A stretch of 51,675 bases of DNA from Rhodospirillum sp. UBA1311. GTDB taxonomy: Bacteria; Pseudomonadota; Alphaproteobacteria; Rhodospirillales; Rhodospirillaceae. Below the pieces are notes generated by a model. That model made no database searches, was not told the DNA's origin, and saw only the letters and a program-made list of their open reading frames with translations. How positions within the stretch are numbered: the stretch's first letter is position 1; every line of letters begins with the position of its first letter. Positions 33,513 to 43,300 of this stretch are shown here, piece by piece. The position numbers and the translations under genes are program-made. The stretch is from positions 501 to 52,175 of the forward strand of contig DBTR01000017.1 in the NCBI GenBank assembly GCA_002307145.1, read 5' to 3'.

Positions 33513-34007
33513 ATGCCGCTCGACTTCGCCATCCGCCCGAACCGCATCCCCTGGCCGCCCTTGATCTACGCTGGGGCGATCGGTCTGGCGCTCGCCCTCG
33601 ACCGGCTCTACCCGCAAGTTTCCGGTGCGATCGGCGACGATGACGGGGTCTGGCTGCTCGGCGTCGCGGTGATGGCGGCGGGGGCGGCGTTCGATCTCTC
33701 GGCGATGCTCGCGATGTGGCGCCACCGCGCCAACATCATGCCGCATCGTGCCGCCACCGCGCTGGTAACCTCCGGGCCGTTCGCGCTTTCGCGCAATCCG
33801 ATCTACCTCGGCAACGCGATCATGCTTGCCGGGGCCGCGCCGACGTTCGGGAATTTCTGGTTTCTGGCGCTGGTGCCGGTGGTGGTCGCGCTGGTCACGG
33901 TGCTGGCGATCCGTCGCGAGGAACGCCACCTCGCCACCCTTTTCGGCGGCGCATGGACCGCCTATGCCGCGCGGACGCCGCGGTGGTTCGGGCGGCGAGC
34001 GGCCTGA
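33513..34007 (+). CDS. Isoprenylcysteine carboxyl methyltransferase-like membrane protein
   Basis: 164-residue membrane protein with four or five helices. The catalytic-region signature of the ICMT/PEMT-like family is clear: VTSGPFALSRNPIYLGNAI (about 87-105), then REERHLATLFGGAWTAYAARTPRW at the C terminus. These bacterial proteins methylate unknown small-molecule or lipid substrates with S-adenosylmethionine; prenylated-protein methylation is not expected. Single gene, followed by a weak hairpin at 34048-34064. Confidence 0.88.
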   Translation: MPLDFAIRPNRIPWPPLIYAGAIGLALALDRLYPQVSGAIGDDDGVWLLGVAVMAAGAAFDLSAMLAMWRHRANIMPHRAATALVTSGPFALSRNPIYLGNAIMLAGAAPTFGNFWFLALVPVVVALVTVLAIRREERHLATLFGGAWTAYAARTPRWFGRRAA

Positions 34008-34047
34008 AAGGACTGCCGGGATCGGGCCAAGTCGGTTATGGTCGTTC

Positions 34048-34076
34048 CCCGGCGGCGCGCCGGGCGCTCGATTTTT
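34048..34076 (+). terminator. Likely intrinsic terminator
   Basis: CCCGGCG-GCG-CGCCGGG (7-bp stem) followed 7 bases later by TTTTT. It ends the methyltransferase-like gene before the UPF0324 gene. Confidence 0.5.
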
Positions 34077-34154
34077 CCAAGCGTCCCGGTGAACGGCGGC
34101 CTCCGGAGGCGAACCCTCGCCTTCGGCTTCAGCAACGATTGACGGCGTTCTGAA

Positions 34155-35210
34155 ATGGATCGGTTGACCCGACTGCCCAGGTATTTGCCCGGGATTGCGC
34201 TCTGCGCCGCGGTTTCCCTGGCTGCGCTCGGCCTCGAAATCGAAGAGCAGACGGTGTTCGGCCGGGCCTGGCTGGAACCGCTGGTTCTCGCGATTCTGAT
34301 CGGTGCGGCGATCCGCACCGCGTGGACGCCCGGCCCGGCGTTCCGCCCGGGAATCAGCGTCAGCGCGAAATTGCTCCTCGAAGTCGCGGTGGTCTTGCTC
34401 GGCGCGTCGGTCTCCTTCGCCACCGTGATGGCGGCCGGTCCGGTCCTGCTGGTGGGCATCGTCGGCGTCGTGGTGTTCGCGATTCTCTTCAGTTTCACCG
34501 TCGGGCGGATCCTGGGGCTTCGTACCCGGCTCGCCTTGCTCGTCGCCTGCGGCAATTCGATCTGCGGCAACTCGGCGATCGCCGCGGTGGCCCCGGTGAT
34601 CGGCGCGGACAGCGACGACGTCGCTTCATCGATCGCATTTACCGCCGTGCTCGGCGTGGTGGTGGTCCTGACCCTGCCGCTGCTGGTCGGCGTCGCCGGT
34701 CTCAACAACGCCGAATACGGCGTCCTCGCCGGGCTCACGGTCTACGCCGTGCCGCAGGTTCTCGCCGCCACCGCGCCGGTGAGCGCCCTGTCGGTCCAGG
34801 TCGGGACGTTGGTCAAATTGGTGCGCGTGCTCATGCTGGGCCCGGTGGTGCTGGTCCTCTCGATGTTCCAAAGCCGCCTGCGCGAAGAGCCCGACGAACT
34901 CGCCCCGACGATCGCCGCAGGCGACCGGGCCAAGGACCGCCGCGTGGCGATCCATCGCCTCGTGCCTTGGTTCATCATCGGCTTCGTCGCCCTCGCCGTG
35001 TTGCGTTCCACCGGCTTGATCCCGACAGCCCTGCTCCCCCCGATGGCGATCGCCGCGACGCTCCTGACCATCCTCTCGATGGCGGCTCTCGGCCTCGGCG
35101 TCGACATCCGCACGGTCGCCCAAGCCGGCCCCAAAGTCACCACCACCGTGGTGCTCTCCCTCCTAGCGCTCGGCAGCATCAGCCTGGCCTTGATCCAGTG
35201 CATGCGCTGA
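34155..35210 (+). CDS. UPF0324 (YeiH-like) membrane protein, putative anion exporter
   Basis: 351-residue membrane protein with about ten helices. The family motif CGNSICGNSAIAAVAPVI is at about residues 132-149, and GLTVYAVPQVLAATAP further on. UPF0324/YeiH proteins are annotated as putative sulfate exporters, with some members linked to taurine or sulfonate degradation, but the substrate is not established. No good ribosome binding site precedes the ATG. Stands alone between a methyltransferase-like gene and accessory locus 2. Confidence 0.9.
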   Translation: MDRLTRLPRYLPGIALCAAVSLAALGLEIEEQTVFGRAWLEPLVLAILIGAAIRTAWTPGPAFRPGISVSAKLLLEVAVVLLGASVSFATVMAAGPVLLVGIVGVVVFAILFSFTVGRILGLRTRLALLVACGNSICGNSAIAAVAPVIGADSDDVASSIAFTAVLGVVVVLTLPLLVGVAGLNNAEYGVLAGLTVYAVPQVLAATAPVSALSVQVGTLVKLVRVLMLGPVVLVLSMFQSRLREEPDELAPTIAAGDRAKDRRVAIHRLVPWFIIGFVALAVLRSTGLIPTALLPPMAIAATLLTILSMAALGLGVDIRTVAQAGPKVTTTVVLSLLALGSISLALIQCMR

Positions 35211-35292
35211 ACTGTCGGGTTTGGGGCCGGTAGCCGACGCTTGGCTTGCGGTGTCGGGAATGGATGACTGGCACATAGCAACCAAACATTGC

Positions 35293-35364
35293 TCGTGCTC
35301 CGCCGACGAGTTCCTCGCTGGTGAACGAGCGGTAGACCTCGGCGATGTCGAAGAACGTGACGCC
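35293..35364 (-). pseudogene. Fragment of an aldo/keto reductase (central part)
   Basis: On the minus strand a 24-codon stretch reads GVTFFDIAEVYRSFTSEEL followed by VGGA, matching residues about 47-69 of the aldo/keto reductase at 26.5-27.5 kb (GITFFDTAEAYGPFTNEE and onward). It includes the catalytic Asp and Tyr. Homology stops at both ends and no start codon or remaining domain is present. It sits divergent from lysR 2, the same place the intact reductase occupies relative to lysR 1, so it is a remnant of the lost partner gene. Confidence 0.75.
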
Positions 35365-35390
35365 ACCGTGCGTCTGTCCACCGCTGTCCG

Positions 35391-35432
35391 ATTAGGTGCT
35401 ACAATTATCTTGTCGTCATAAAATGGGCTAAT
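35391..35432. promoter_or_regulatory. Putative LysR-type control region 2 (ATTAG-N32-CTAAT) with -10 element
   Basis: ATTAG (35391-35395) and CTAAT (35428-35432) are inverted arms with 32 bases between them. TACAAT (35400-35405) is a -10-like element at the same offset from the first arm as in region 1. The second arm ends just before the lysR 2 start. The right-hand part TCATAAAAT...GCTAAT closely matches TTATAAAAT...GCTAAT at 39.7 kb. Confidence 0.6.
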
Positions 35433-35434
35433 GA

Positions 35435-36331
35435 ATGGTGCAGGAAAACTTCAACGATCTCGCCGCATTCGCCATGGTCGCCAAGGAACGGAGCTTCACT
35501 CGGGCCGCGGCAAAGCTCGGCGTTTCCCAGTCGGCCCTCAGCCAGACGATCCGGGGCCTCGAAGAGCGGCTCGGGCTGCGGCTGCTGACCCGTACGACCC
35601 GCAGCGTCTCGCCGACCGAGGCGGGCGAGCGCCTGTTGCGGGCCGTTGAGCCGAGATTCGAGGAGATCGCGACGGAACTCGCCTCGCTGAACGAGCTGCG
35701 CGAGAAACCTGCCGGCACGATCCGAATCACTGCGGGCGAGCACCCGGCGATCTCGATCCTCGAACCCGCCTTGGCGAGGCTTCTGCCCGACTATCCGGAC
35801 ATCCACGTCGAGATCATCGTCGATTATGGCCTGACCGATATCGTCGCGGAACGCTACGACGCCGGCGTCCGCCTGGGCGAGCAGGTAGCGAAGGACATGA
35901 TCGCGGTGCGCATCAGTCCGGACATCCGTTGGGCGGTGGTCGGATCGCCCGCGTATTTTGCGCGACACTCCCGGCCGAAAACGCCGCAGGACCTGACCGC
36001 CCACAATTGCATCAACATCCGCTTGCCGACTTACGGCGGACTTTTTGCCTGGGAGTTCGAGAAGGACGGTCACGAACTGAGGGTGCGGGTCGAGGGGCAA
36101 CTCGTCTTCAACACCGTAGCCCTGCGGCTGAACGCGGCGTTGAACGGGCTGGGGTTGACCTACATACCCGAGGATCTGGTGGACACGCATGTTCGGGAAG
36201 GGCGGCTCGTCCGGGTTCTGGAGGATTGGTGCCCGGCCTATCCCGGATATCATCTTTATTACCCGAGCCGCCGCCACGCTTCACCGGCTTTCGCCCTGCT
36301 GGCCGACGCGCTCCGCTACCGCGTCGGCTGA
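35435..36331 (+). CDS. LysR-family regulator 2 (accessory locus 2)
   Basis: 298-residue LysR-type regulator, full-length paralog of LysR 1 (shared SFTRAAAKLGVSQSALSQT helix-turn-helix, YDAGVRLGEQ, LPTYGGLFAWEFEKDGH, RLVRVLEDWCPAYPGYHLYY). It is next to the reductase fragment and convergent with the cupin/CMD/hydrolase genes. Its likely targets are its own promoter and the hydrolase operon promoter at 39.7 kb, both carrying ATTAG-N32-CTAAT. Effector unknown. Differences from LysR 1 concentrate in the effector domain (about residues 110-190 and 245-265), which would allow different inducers. Confidence 0.94.
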   Translation: MVQENFNDLAAFAMVAKERSFTRAAAKLGVSQSALSQTIRGLEERLGLRLLTRTTRSVSPTEAGERLLRAVEPRFEEIATELASLNELREKPAGTIRITAGEHPAISILEPALARLLPDYPDIHVEIIVDYGLTDIVAERYDAGVRLGEQVAKDMIAVRISPDIRWAVVGSPAYFARHSRPKTPQDLTAHNCINIRLPTYGGLFAWEFEKDGHELRVRVEGQLVFNTVALRLNAALNGLGLTYIPEDLVDTHVREGRLVRVLEDWCPAYPGYHLYYPSRRHASPAFALLADALRYRVG

Positions 36332-36391
36332 GATGCCGGAGGCCGGATCTTCACGAACGGCTCGTTCCGGCCGTGCGCCGCGCGTGCCCGG

Positions 36392-36859
36392 TCATCGCGC
36401 GTATTGCTCGTCGCTGACCTGCTCCATCCAGGTGACGGTCTTGCCGTCAAGCGCCTCGGCGATGGCGATGTGGGTCATGCCGGTGGTGGCGGCCGCGCCA
36501 TGCCAGTGCTTCACGCCGGGCGGTATCCATACGATGTCGCCGGGCCTGATCTCCTGGATCGGGCCGTCCCACTGCCGGACCAAGCCCACGCCCGCCGTGA
36601 CGATCAGCGTCTGGCCGAGCGGGTGGGAATGCCAGGCGGTTCGCGCCCCCGGTTCGAAGGTGACGATCCCGCCGCCGACGCGCGCCGGATCGCTTCCCTG
36701 GAACCGGGAATCGATGCGTACCGCACCAGTGAAATAGGCCGCCGCGCCCGTGCTTGAAGGTTGCGAACCGGCGCGGGTGACGGTGACCGCCTGATCGGCG
36801 TGCGCCGTCGCCGAAAGCAGGAGACAGACCGAGCCGACGATTGCGGCGAGCGATTTCAT
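36392..36859 (-). CDS. Secreted cupin protein
   Basis: 155-residue single-domain cupin with a signal peptide (AAIVGSVCLLLSATAHA, cleavage near residue 20). Metal-site histidines appear in WHSHPLGQT and GVKHWHG. Closely similar to the C-terminal cupin of the fusion at 22.9-24.1 kb (RAGSQPS, TGAVRIDSRFQGSDPARVGG, GDIVWIPPG). GGAAG is 7 bases before the start, supporting 36859. It lies downstream of the CMD gene, mirroring the domain order of the fusion. Reaction unknown. Confidence 0.9.
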   Translation of the reverse strand: MKSLAAIVGSVCLLLSATAHADQAVTVTRAGSQPSSTGAAAYFTGAVRIDSRFQGSDPARVGGGIVTFEPGARTAWHSHPLGQTLIVTAGVGLVRQWDGPIQEIRPGDIVWIPPGVKHWHGAAATTGMTHIAIAEALDGKTVTWMEQVSDEQYAR

Positions 36860-36915
36860 CTTACTTCCTTCGCTTCGTGTGCGGGGATTCCCGGAGGCGG
36901 AACACCGGCGCGGCA

Positions 36916-37344
36916 TCAGTCCTTCCGGAAGACGTCCTTCGCGATCGCGACCGCGGCGACGGCGTTCGGCCAGCCGGTGTAGAACGCGAGGTGCGTGATC
37001 GTCTCGACCAGTTCCTCCTCGGTCACGCCGTTGCGGCGCGCCAAGGCGAGATGGGAACGGAGCTGGTCGGGCCGGTCCATCGCGATTAGCGCGGCGACGG
37101 TGATCAGGCTCCGGTCGCGTTTCGAGAGCTGCGGGCGTTCCCAGATGTCGCCGTACAGCACGTCATCGGTCAGTTCCGCCAGCTTGGGCGCAGTGCTGCC
37201 CATCAACTGCTGCGCCCGGGACTGCTGCGGCGCCGGAACGGCGTCGGGCTTGGGTGTCGGGCTTTGGGCCAGCGCGAGGGAGGAGAGGCCTCCGACCGTG
37301 AGCAGGCCGACTGCGACGAGCAGGTTTCTGCCGAGCTTTTTCAA
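36916..37344 (-). CDS. Carboxymuconolactone-decarboxylase-like protein, TTG start
   Basis: 142-residue protein. The start is taken as TTG at 37344 because GAGGAG lies 7 bases upstream and it begins a proper signal peptide (KKLGRNLLVAVGLLTVGG, cleavage near LALAQ). No ATG is available at that point, and the longer ATG frame to 37410 begins inside the hydrolase spacer. The single CMD domain (about 50-140) shows RDRSLITVAALIAMDRPDQL and THLAFYTGWPNAV, with no CxxC pair. It corresponds to the second CMD unit of the fusion protein at locus 1. Probably cotranscribed with the upstream hydrolases and downstream cupin. Confidence 0.85.
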   Translation of the reverse strand: MKKLGRNLLVAVGLLTVGGLSSLALAQSPTPKPDAVPAPQQSRAQQLMGSTAPKLAELTDDVLYGDIWERPQLSKRDRSLITVAALIAMDRPDQLRSHLALARRNGVTEEELVETITHLAFYTGWPNAVAAVAIAKDVFRKD

Positions 37345-37409
37345 TTTCGATCTCCTCGGGGCAGGACGAAGGGCGGCGCCCGGGAATAACCGGGCGCCGC
37401 GCAACGGCA

Positions 37410-38468
37410 TTACAGGGTGCGAGCGAAGAACGGCGTCAGTTTGCCCATCGCCGAAGCGACGTACTTCGGAACCCAGTAGGTTTCGATATGCGTCGCACCT
37501 TCGATCAGGAACAATTCCTTGTCCTTGGTGCCGGTCGCCTTGGCGAAGGCGTCCTCGGTCATGTACAGGCTGTCCGCCTTGCTGCCGGCGATCATCAGCA
37601 GCGGCTTGTCGATCAGGGCGATCTGGTCGGTCGCGTCCCAGCGCATCAGATCGAGCAGGCTGCTCATCGTGTACTTGAAGGTCGAGTTGGGGTGCGCGTG
37701 CGTCTTCCAGTAGTACTCATAGCCCTGTCGATACAGGTCGAAGGGGAGCTTGGCGATCTGCTCGTCGGTGAGATTGGCGTCGCCCGCATAGAGGACTTCA
37801 CCGCCGGCCACTTCCTGCGCGCGGGCGTCCGCAGCCTGCTGCAGGCGCTTCTGGATGGTGTCCATCTGCGAGTTCACGTAGCCGTTCCGCCGGACCATGC
37901 CGGAGTTGAACATGCTCAGCGTTGCGATCGACTTGAACCGCTTGTCGGTTTTCGCCGCGTTGAGCGCATAGCCGCCGCCGCCGCAAATGCCGAGCAGCCC
38001 CAGGCGCGTCGCGTCCACCCCGGTGTAATGGGTGATGTAGTCCGCCGCGCCGTGGATGTCCTCGGTGCGGAACTGCGGCTTGTCGACACTGCGCGGCTGA
38101 CCGCCGCTCGCGCCCTGGTAGGCCGCATCCATCGCGATGGTGATATAGCCCTGCTCGGCGAGGTGCTGGGCGTAGAGGCCCGCAACCTGCTCCTTCACCC
38201 CACCATTCGGGTGCGCCACGACGATCGCGGGATACTTCCGGCTCGGGTCGTAGTTCGCGGGCGTGTAGACGTTGGCCGCGATATCGAGGCCATTGAGCTT
38301 GTAGGTAACCGCGTGGATGTTGACCTTGCCCGGCTCGTTCTTCGTGATCGCGCCGTCGTAGACCAAGGTGAACGGGTTTTTCTTGTAGTCGGCCGCGTCG
38401 GCGCTGCCGGCGCCGACGCCTGCCATAGCCGCCAGAACGGTGGCCCGCGCCAAGGTGCGCTTCATCAT
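37410..38468 (-). CDS. Secreted alpha/beta hydrolase with Cys nucleophile motif
   Basis: 352-residue hydrolase with a Sec signal peptide (about 25 residues, ATVLAAMAGVGAGSADA). The core resembles dienelactone hydrolase/YcjY-like proteins: VVAHPNGGVKEQ oxyanion region and GICGGGGY nucleophile elbow, with Cys in the usual Ser position. A likely acid is in AGSKADSLYM and the likely His in EGATHIETY. Second gene of the locus 2 operon. Cys nucleophiles are known in dienelactone hydrolases, so a lactone or ester substrate is plausible but unproven. Confidence 0.85.
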   Translation of the reverse strand: MMKRTLARATVLAAMAGVGAGSADAADYKKNPFTLVYDGAITKNEPGKVNIHAVTYKLNGLDIAANVYTPANYDPSRKYPAIVVAHPNGGVKEQVAGLYAQHLAEQGYITIAMDAAYQGASGGQPRSVDKPQFRTEDIHGAADYITHYTGVDATRLGLLGICGGGGYALNAAKTDKRFKSIATLSMFNSGMVRRNGYVNSQMDTIQKRLQQAADARAQEVAGGEVLYAGDANLTDEQIAKLPFDLYRQGYEYYWKTHAHPNSTFKYTMSSLLDLMRWDATDQIALIDKPLLMIAGSKADSLYMTEDAFAKATGTKDKELFLIEGATHIETYWVPKYVASAMGKLTPFFARTL

Positions 38469-38526
38469 CTGGATACTCCTTTTGCGTTCAATGCTTGAGG
38501 CCGCGGCGCGGATCGCCGCGAGCGCC

Positions 38527-39597
<1,071 letters not shown>

Positions 39598-39656
39598 GGT
39601 GTCTCCTCGTGCTGGTCCTCTCTTCGGTGGATGAAATGTAAGTCCGCTATGAGTTT

Positions 39657-39704
39657 TTGATTAGCCGACTATATCCGATATGACTTATAAAATTTGCTAA
39701 TCAA
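39657..39704. promoter_or_regulatory. Control region 3: perfect 9-bp inverted repeat upstream of the hydrolase operon
   Basis: TTGATTAGC (39657-39665) and GCTAATCAA (39696-39704) are perfect inverted arms across 30 bases, containing ATTAG-N32-CTAAT exactly as in region 2. The spacer is AT-rich (TATATCC, CTTATAAAATTT) and offers -10-like sequence on both strands. It stands between the hydrolase operon (minus) and the aldo/keto reductase remnant (plus). Confidence 0.7.
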
Positions 39705-39818
39705 TAGGGTGCTGCGCCGACCCGCGCCGCTGCCCGCGCTGGATGCGGGGCATGGGCGTGCTGGCAGTCATCGGGCATGCGGGTGCGGGTCGTTCCGGCG
39801 TTTGTTCAGGGCGCGGCC

Positions 39819-39985
39819 TCGCGCAAACTCGGTTCGCTGGAGGTTTCGAGTGTCGGCATGGGCTGCCAGGAGATGACCTGGGCCTTTTATGCGACTCGGC
39901 CGAACCGGGAGGGCATGATCGTGATCAGGTGGTGGTCGCGCCGAAGTTCGGCTGGAAGCTCGGCCTTGAAACCGGCGGGCGTCGC
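39819..39985 (+). pseudogene. Aldo/keto reductase remnant with internal deletion and frame change
   Basis: In one frame SRKLGSLEVSSVGMGCQEM, continuing to PNREGMI, matches the reductase N terminus. After 39920 the match moves to another frame, RDQVVVAPKFGWKLGLETG, corresponding to residues from about 74 on. About 35 residues between them are missing, and GATC occurs on both sides of the joint. Homology ends near 39985. The missing part is what survives at 35293-35364. The remainder of the 712-base gap from 39598 to 40309 holds no gene; it includes an AT-rich stretch at about 40165-40240. Confidence 0.8.
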
Positions 39986-40210
39986 GGCGGCACCAGGCTC
40001 TGTTTCCAGCCGGATGAAGGTTCCATGGCAGGTCGTCGGTAACAGAAGCGGTGCCGTTGAGTGAAGCACAGGTGTCTGCTTGCGGTACTTCATGGCTTTG
40101 TGGAAAACCTGCCGAATCCCCGTCTTCCCATCCGTCGAGCATGTCTACGGCGGACGTAGGCAACCAGAGAAGTAACAGAAGAAAATCCTAATGTGAAATA
40201 AAATCATATT

Positions 40211-40233
40211 TTTTGGTACATTACACCAAAAAT
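40211..40233 (-). terminator. Hairpin downstream of the RND efflux operon
   Basis: TTTTTGGT / ACCAAAAA (8-bp stem, 7-base loop) about 75 bases after the RND gene stop, in an AT-rich stretch. The stem is AT-rich, so it is a weak terminator candidate. Confidence 0.4.
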
Positions 40234-40309
40234 GGATCTCGGATTTTCTCCCCGTTCCTTTCAGAGGCGTGCCGGCGAGGCTCCGGCGGCGAAGTTCTGC
40301 CGGGAGTAT

Positions 40310-43300
40310 TCATGGACGAACTCCAATCGCCAGGGATGAAGACGGTGCCGGCGAAGCCGCTTCCCGATCGGACGAGATCCGGAACCAGATCGCATACATC
40401 GCGGGCAGGAACGCCAAAGTGAGGATGGTTCCGGCAAAGGTGCCGCCGATCAGGGTGTAGGCGAGCGTTCCCCAGAATACCGAATGGGTCAGCGGGATGA
40501 ACGCCAGGATCGCCGCCAGCGCCGTCAGGATCACCGGCCGGGCGCGCTGCACGGTCGCCTCGACCACCGCAGGGAAAGGAGCGAGCCCGTCCGCCATGTT
40601 GTGCTCGATCTGCCCGATCAGGATCAGGGTGTTGCGCATCAGGATGCCCGACAGCGCGATCAAGCCGACCAGCGCGTTGATGCCGAACGGCTGCTGGAAC
40701 GCCAGCAGGGTCGGCACTACGCCGATCAACCCGAGCGGGCTGGTGGCGAACACCATCACCATCGCCGAAATCGAGCGGGTTTGCAGGATGATGATGATCA
40801 GAGTCATTGCCACCATGATCGGGAACAGCGGCAGCAGCGCCTTTGTCGCCTTTCCGGATTCCTCGATGGAGCCCGCTGTTTCGATGCGGTAGCCCGTCGG
40901 CAGCGTGTCCACGATCGGCTGCAGTTGCTTGGTGATCGCAGCCGAAACGTCGGGTGGCTGCAGATCTTCCGCGATGTCGCCGCGTACGGTGATCGTCGGC
41001 ATGCGGTCGCGGCGGCGGATAACCGGGTCTTCCATGCGCACGTCGACGGAGCCGACCTGCGACAGCGGGACACGTTGCCCATTGGCCGCGGTCACGGTGA
41101 AATCCTCGACCTTCGCCAAGTCGAGCCGGTCATCTCCGGCCGAGCGTGCGACCACCTGGACGGTGCGGATGTCCTCGCGGACGGCCGTTATCGGCACGCC
41201 GGTCAGCAGGAATTGCAGTTGCTGCGCCACCGCGCTGGAGGTCAGGCCCAGGGCCTGCAGGCGGTCTTGTTGCAGGGTGAAGTGCAGCGTCGGCGTGCGC
41301 GTGCCCCAATCGGCATTGACCATGCGCATCATCGGGCTGGTATCCATTACCCGGCGCACCTCGGCCGCGATTTCGCGCAGTTTGTCCGGGTCCGGCCCCA
41401 CCACGCGGTAGGCCACGGGGAACGGCGAGTACGGACCGAACACGAGTTGAGTGACGCGCAACCGTGCCTCCGGGGCGAGGCCTGCGGCGATCGCTTGACG
41501 CAGCCTATGCTTCAGCGTCTCGCGTGCGTCCTGATCATCCGTGCGGATCACGATCTTCGCGAACGACGGATCCGGCAGTTCGGGCGACATCGCGAGGAAG
41601 AAGCGCGGTGCGCCCTGGCCGATGTAGGCCGTGACGATCTTCGCCTCCGGCTGGTCGGCTAGCCAGGCCTCGACCTTGGCGGCGGCGTCGCTGGTCCGCG
41701 TGATCGAAGTGCCGTAGGGCATCTGCACCTCGACCAGGACTTCGGGGCGGTCGGAGGTGGGGAAGAACTGCTTCTTCACCACGCCCATGCCGAGCACCGC
41801 GACCGTGAAGGCCCCCAGTACCGTCGCGGCGACCCACCATTTGCGAGCGATGATTCGGCCCAGCACGCGGCGGAGACGGTTGTAGTTGCGGGTGTCGTAG
41901 ATCGCGGCATGGCCGCCCGCGACCTTTTCGATCTTCGGCAGCAGCTTCACGCCCAGGTAGGGCGTGAACACCACGGCGACGATCCACGACGCGATCAGCG
42001 CGATGCCGACGATCCAGAACATGTTGCTGGTGTATTCGCCCGCCGTGGAGCGGGCGAAGCCATTGGGCATGAAGCCGACGGCGGTCACCAACGTGCCCGA
42101 GAGCATCGGCGCGGCGGTGTGGCTCCAGGCGTAGGCGGAGGCCGCGATGCGGTCGTAGCCTTCCTCCATCTTCACCACCATCATTTCGATGGCGATGATG
42201 GCGTCGTCCACCAGCAGGCCGAGCGCCAGGATCAGCGACCCCAAGGTGATCCGGTCGAAGTTCTTGGCGGTGGCGCCCATGATCACGAAGACGACCGCCA
42301 GCGTCAGCGGCACCGCCGCCGCCACGACGATTCCGACGCGCCACCCCATGCTGACGAAGCACACCACCATCACCACCAGGAGGGCGACGAAGAACTTGAC
42401 CATGAACTCGTCGACGGCCGAACTGATGTTGACCGCCTGATCGGTGATCTTGGTCAGGCTGATGCCCAGCGGCAATTCGCCGTTGATTGCGGCGACCTCC
42501 CGGTCCAACGCTTTGCCCAGGTCGAGGCCGTTCCACCCGTCGCGCATCACGACGTCCAACAGCAAGGCGGGTTCGCCCGCGTTGCGGATGATGAAGGTCG
42601 CGGGATCCTCGTAGCCGCGCTTGACCTCGGCGATGTCGGACAGCTTGAGCGTCCGCCCCTGCGCGACCACCGGGGTGTTGCGGATCTTTTCCAGTTCGTC
42701 GAACGCCCCGTCCAGCCGGAGGAACACTCTGGGGCCGTTCGTCTCGACGGACCCGGCGGGGGTCAGCAGGTTCTGGGTGTCGATGGCGGCGAAGATGTCC
42801 TCCGGGCTCACCCCCAGCGTCGCGAGACGCTCGTGAGAGAACTCCACGTAGATGCGCTCGGATTGCTCGCCGAGGATGTTGACCTTCTTCACCCCCGGTA
42901 CGTGCAGCAGGCGCTGGCGCAGCGTCTCGGCGTCGCGCACCAGCAATCGCTGCGCCTCGCCCTTGGCCTTGAGCGCGAAGAGGGCGAAGGTCACGTCGGC
43001 ATATTCGTCGTTGACCATCGGACCGATCACGCCGGACGGCAGATTGCGCGCCTCGCCGCCGATCTTCTTGCGCGCCTGGTAGAACTCCTCCCCTACCTCC
43101 GCGGGCGGCGTGCTGTCGAGCAGGGTCACGGTGGTGAACGCCAGGCCGGGACGGGTAAAGGTTTCGGTCCGATCGTACCAACGCAGCTCCTGCATGCGCT
43201 TCTCGATCTTCTCGGCGACCTGATCCTGCATCTCCTGCGCCGTCGCTCCCGGCCAGGCGGTGACCACGGTCATCACCTTGATGGTGAAGGGGGGATCTTC

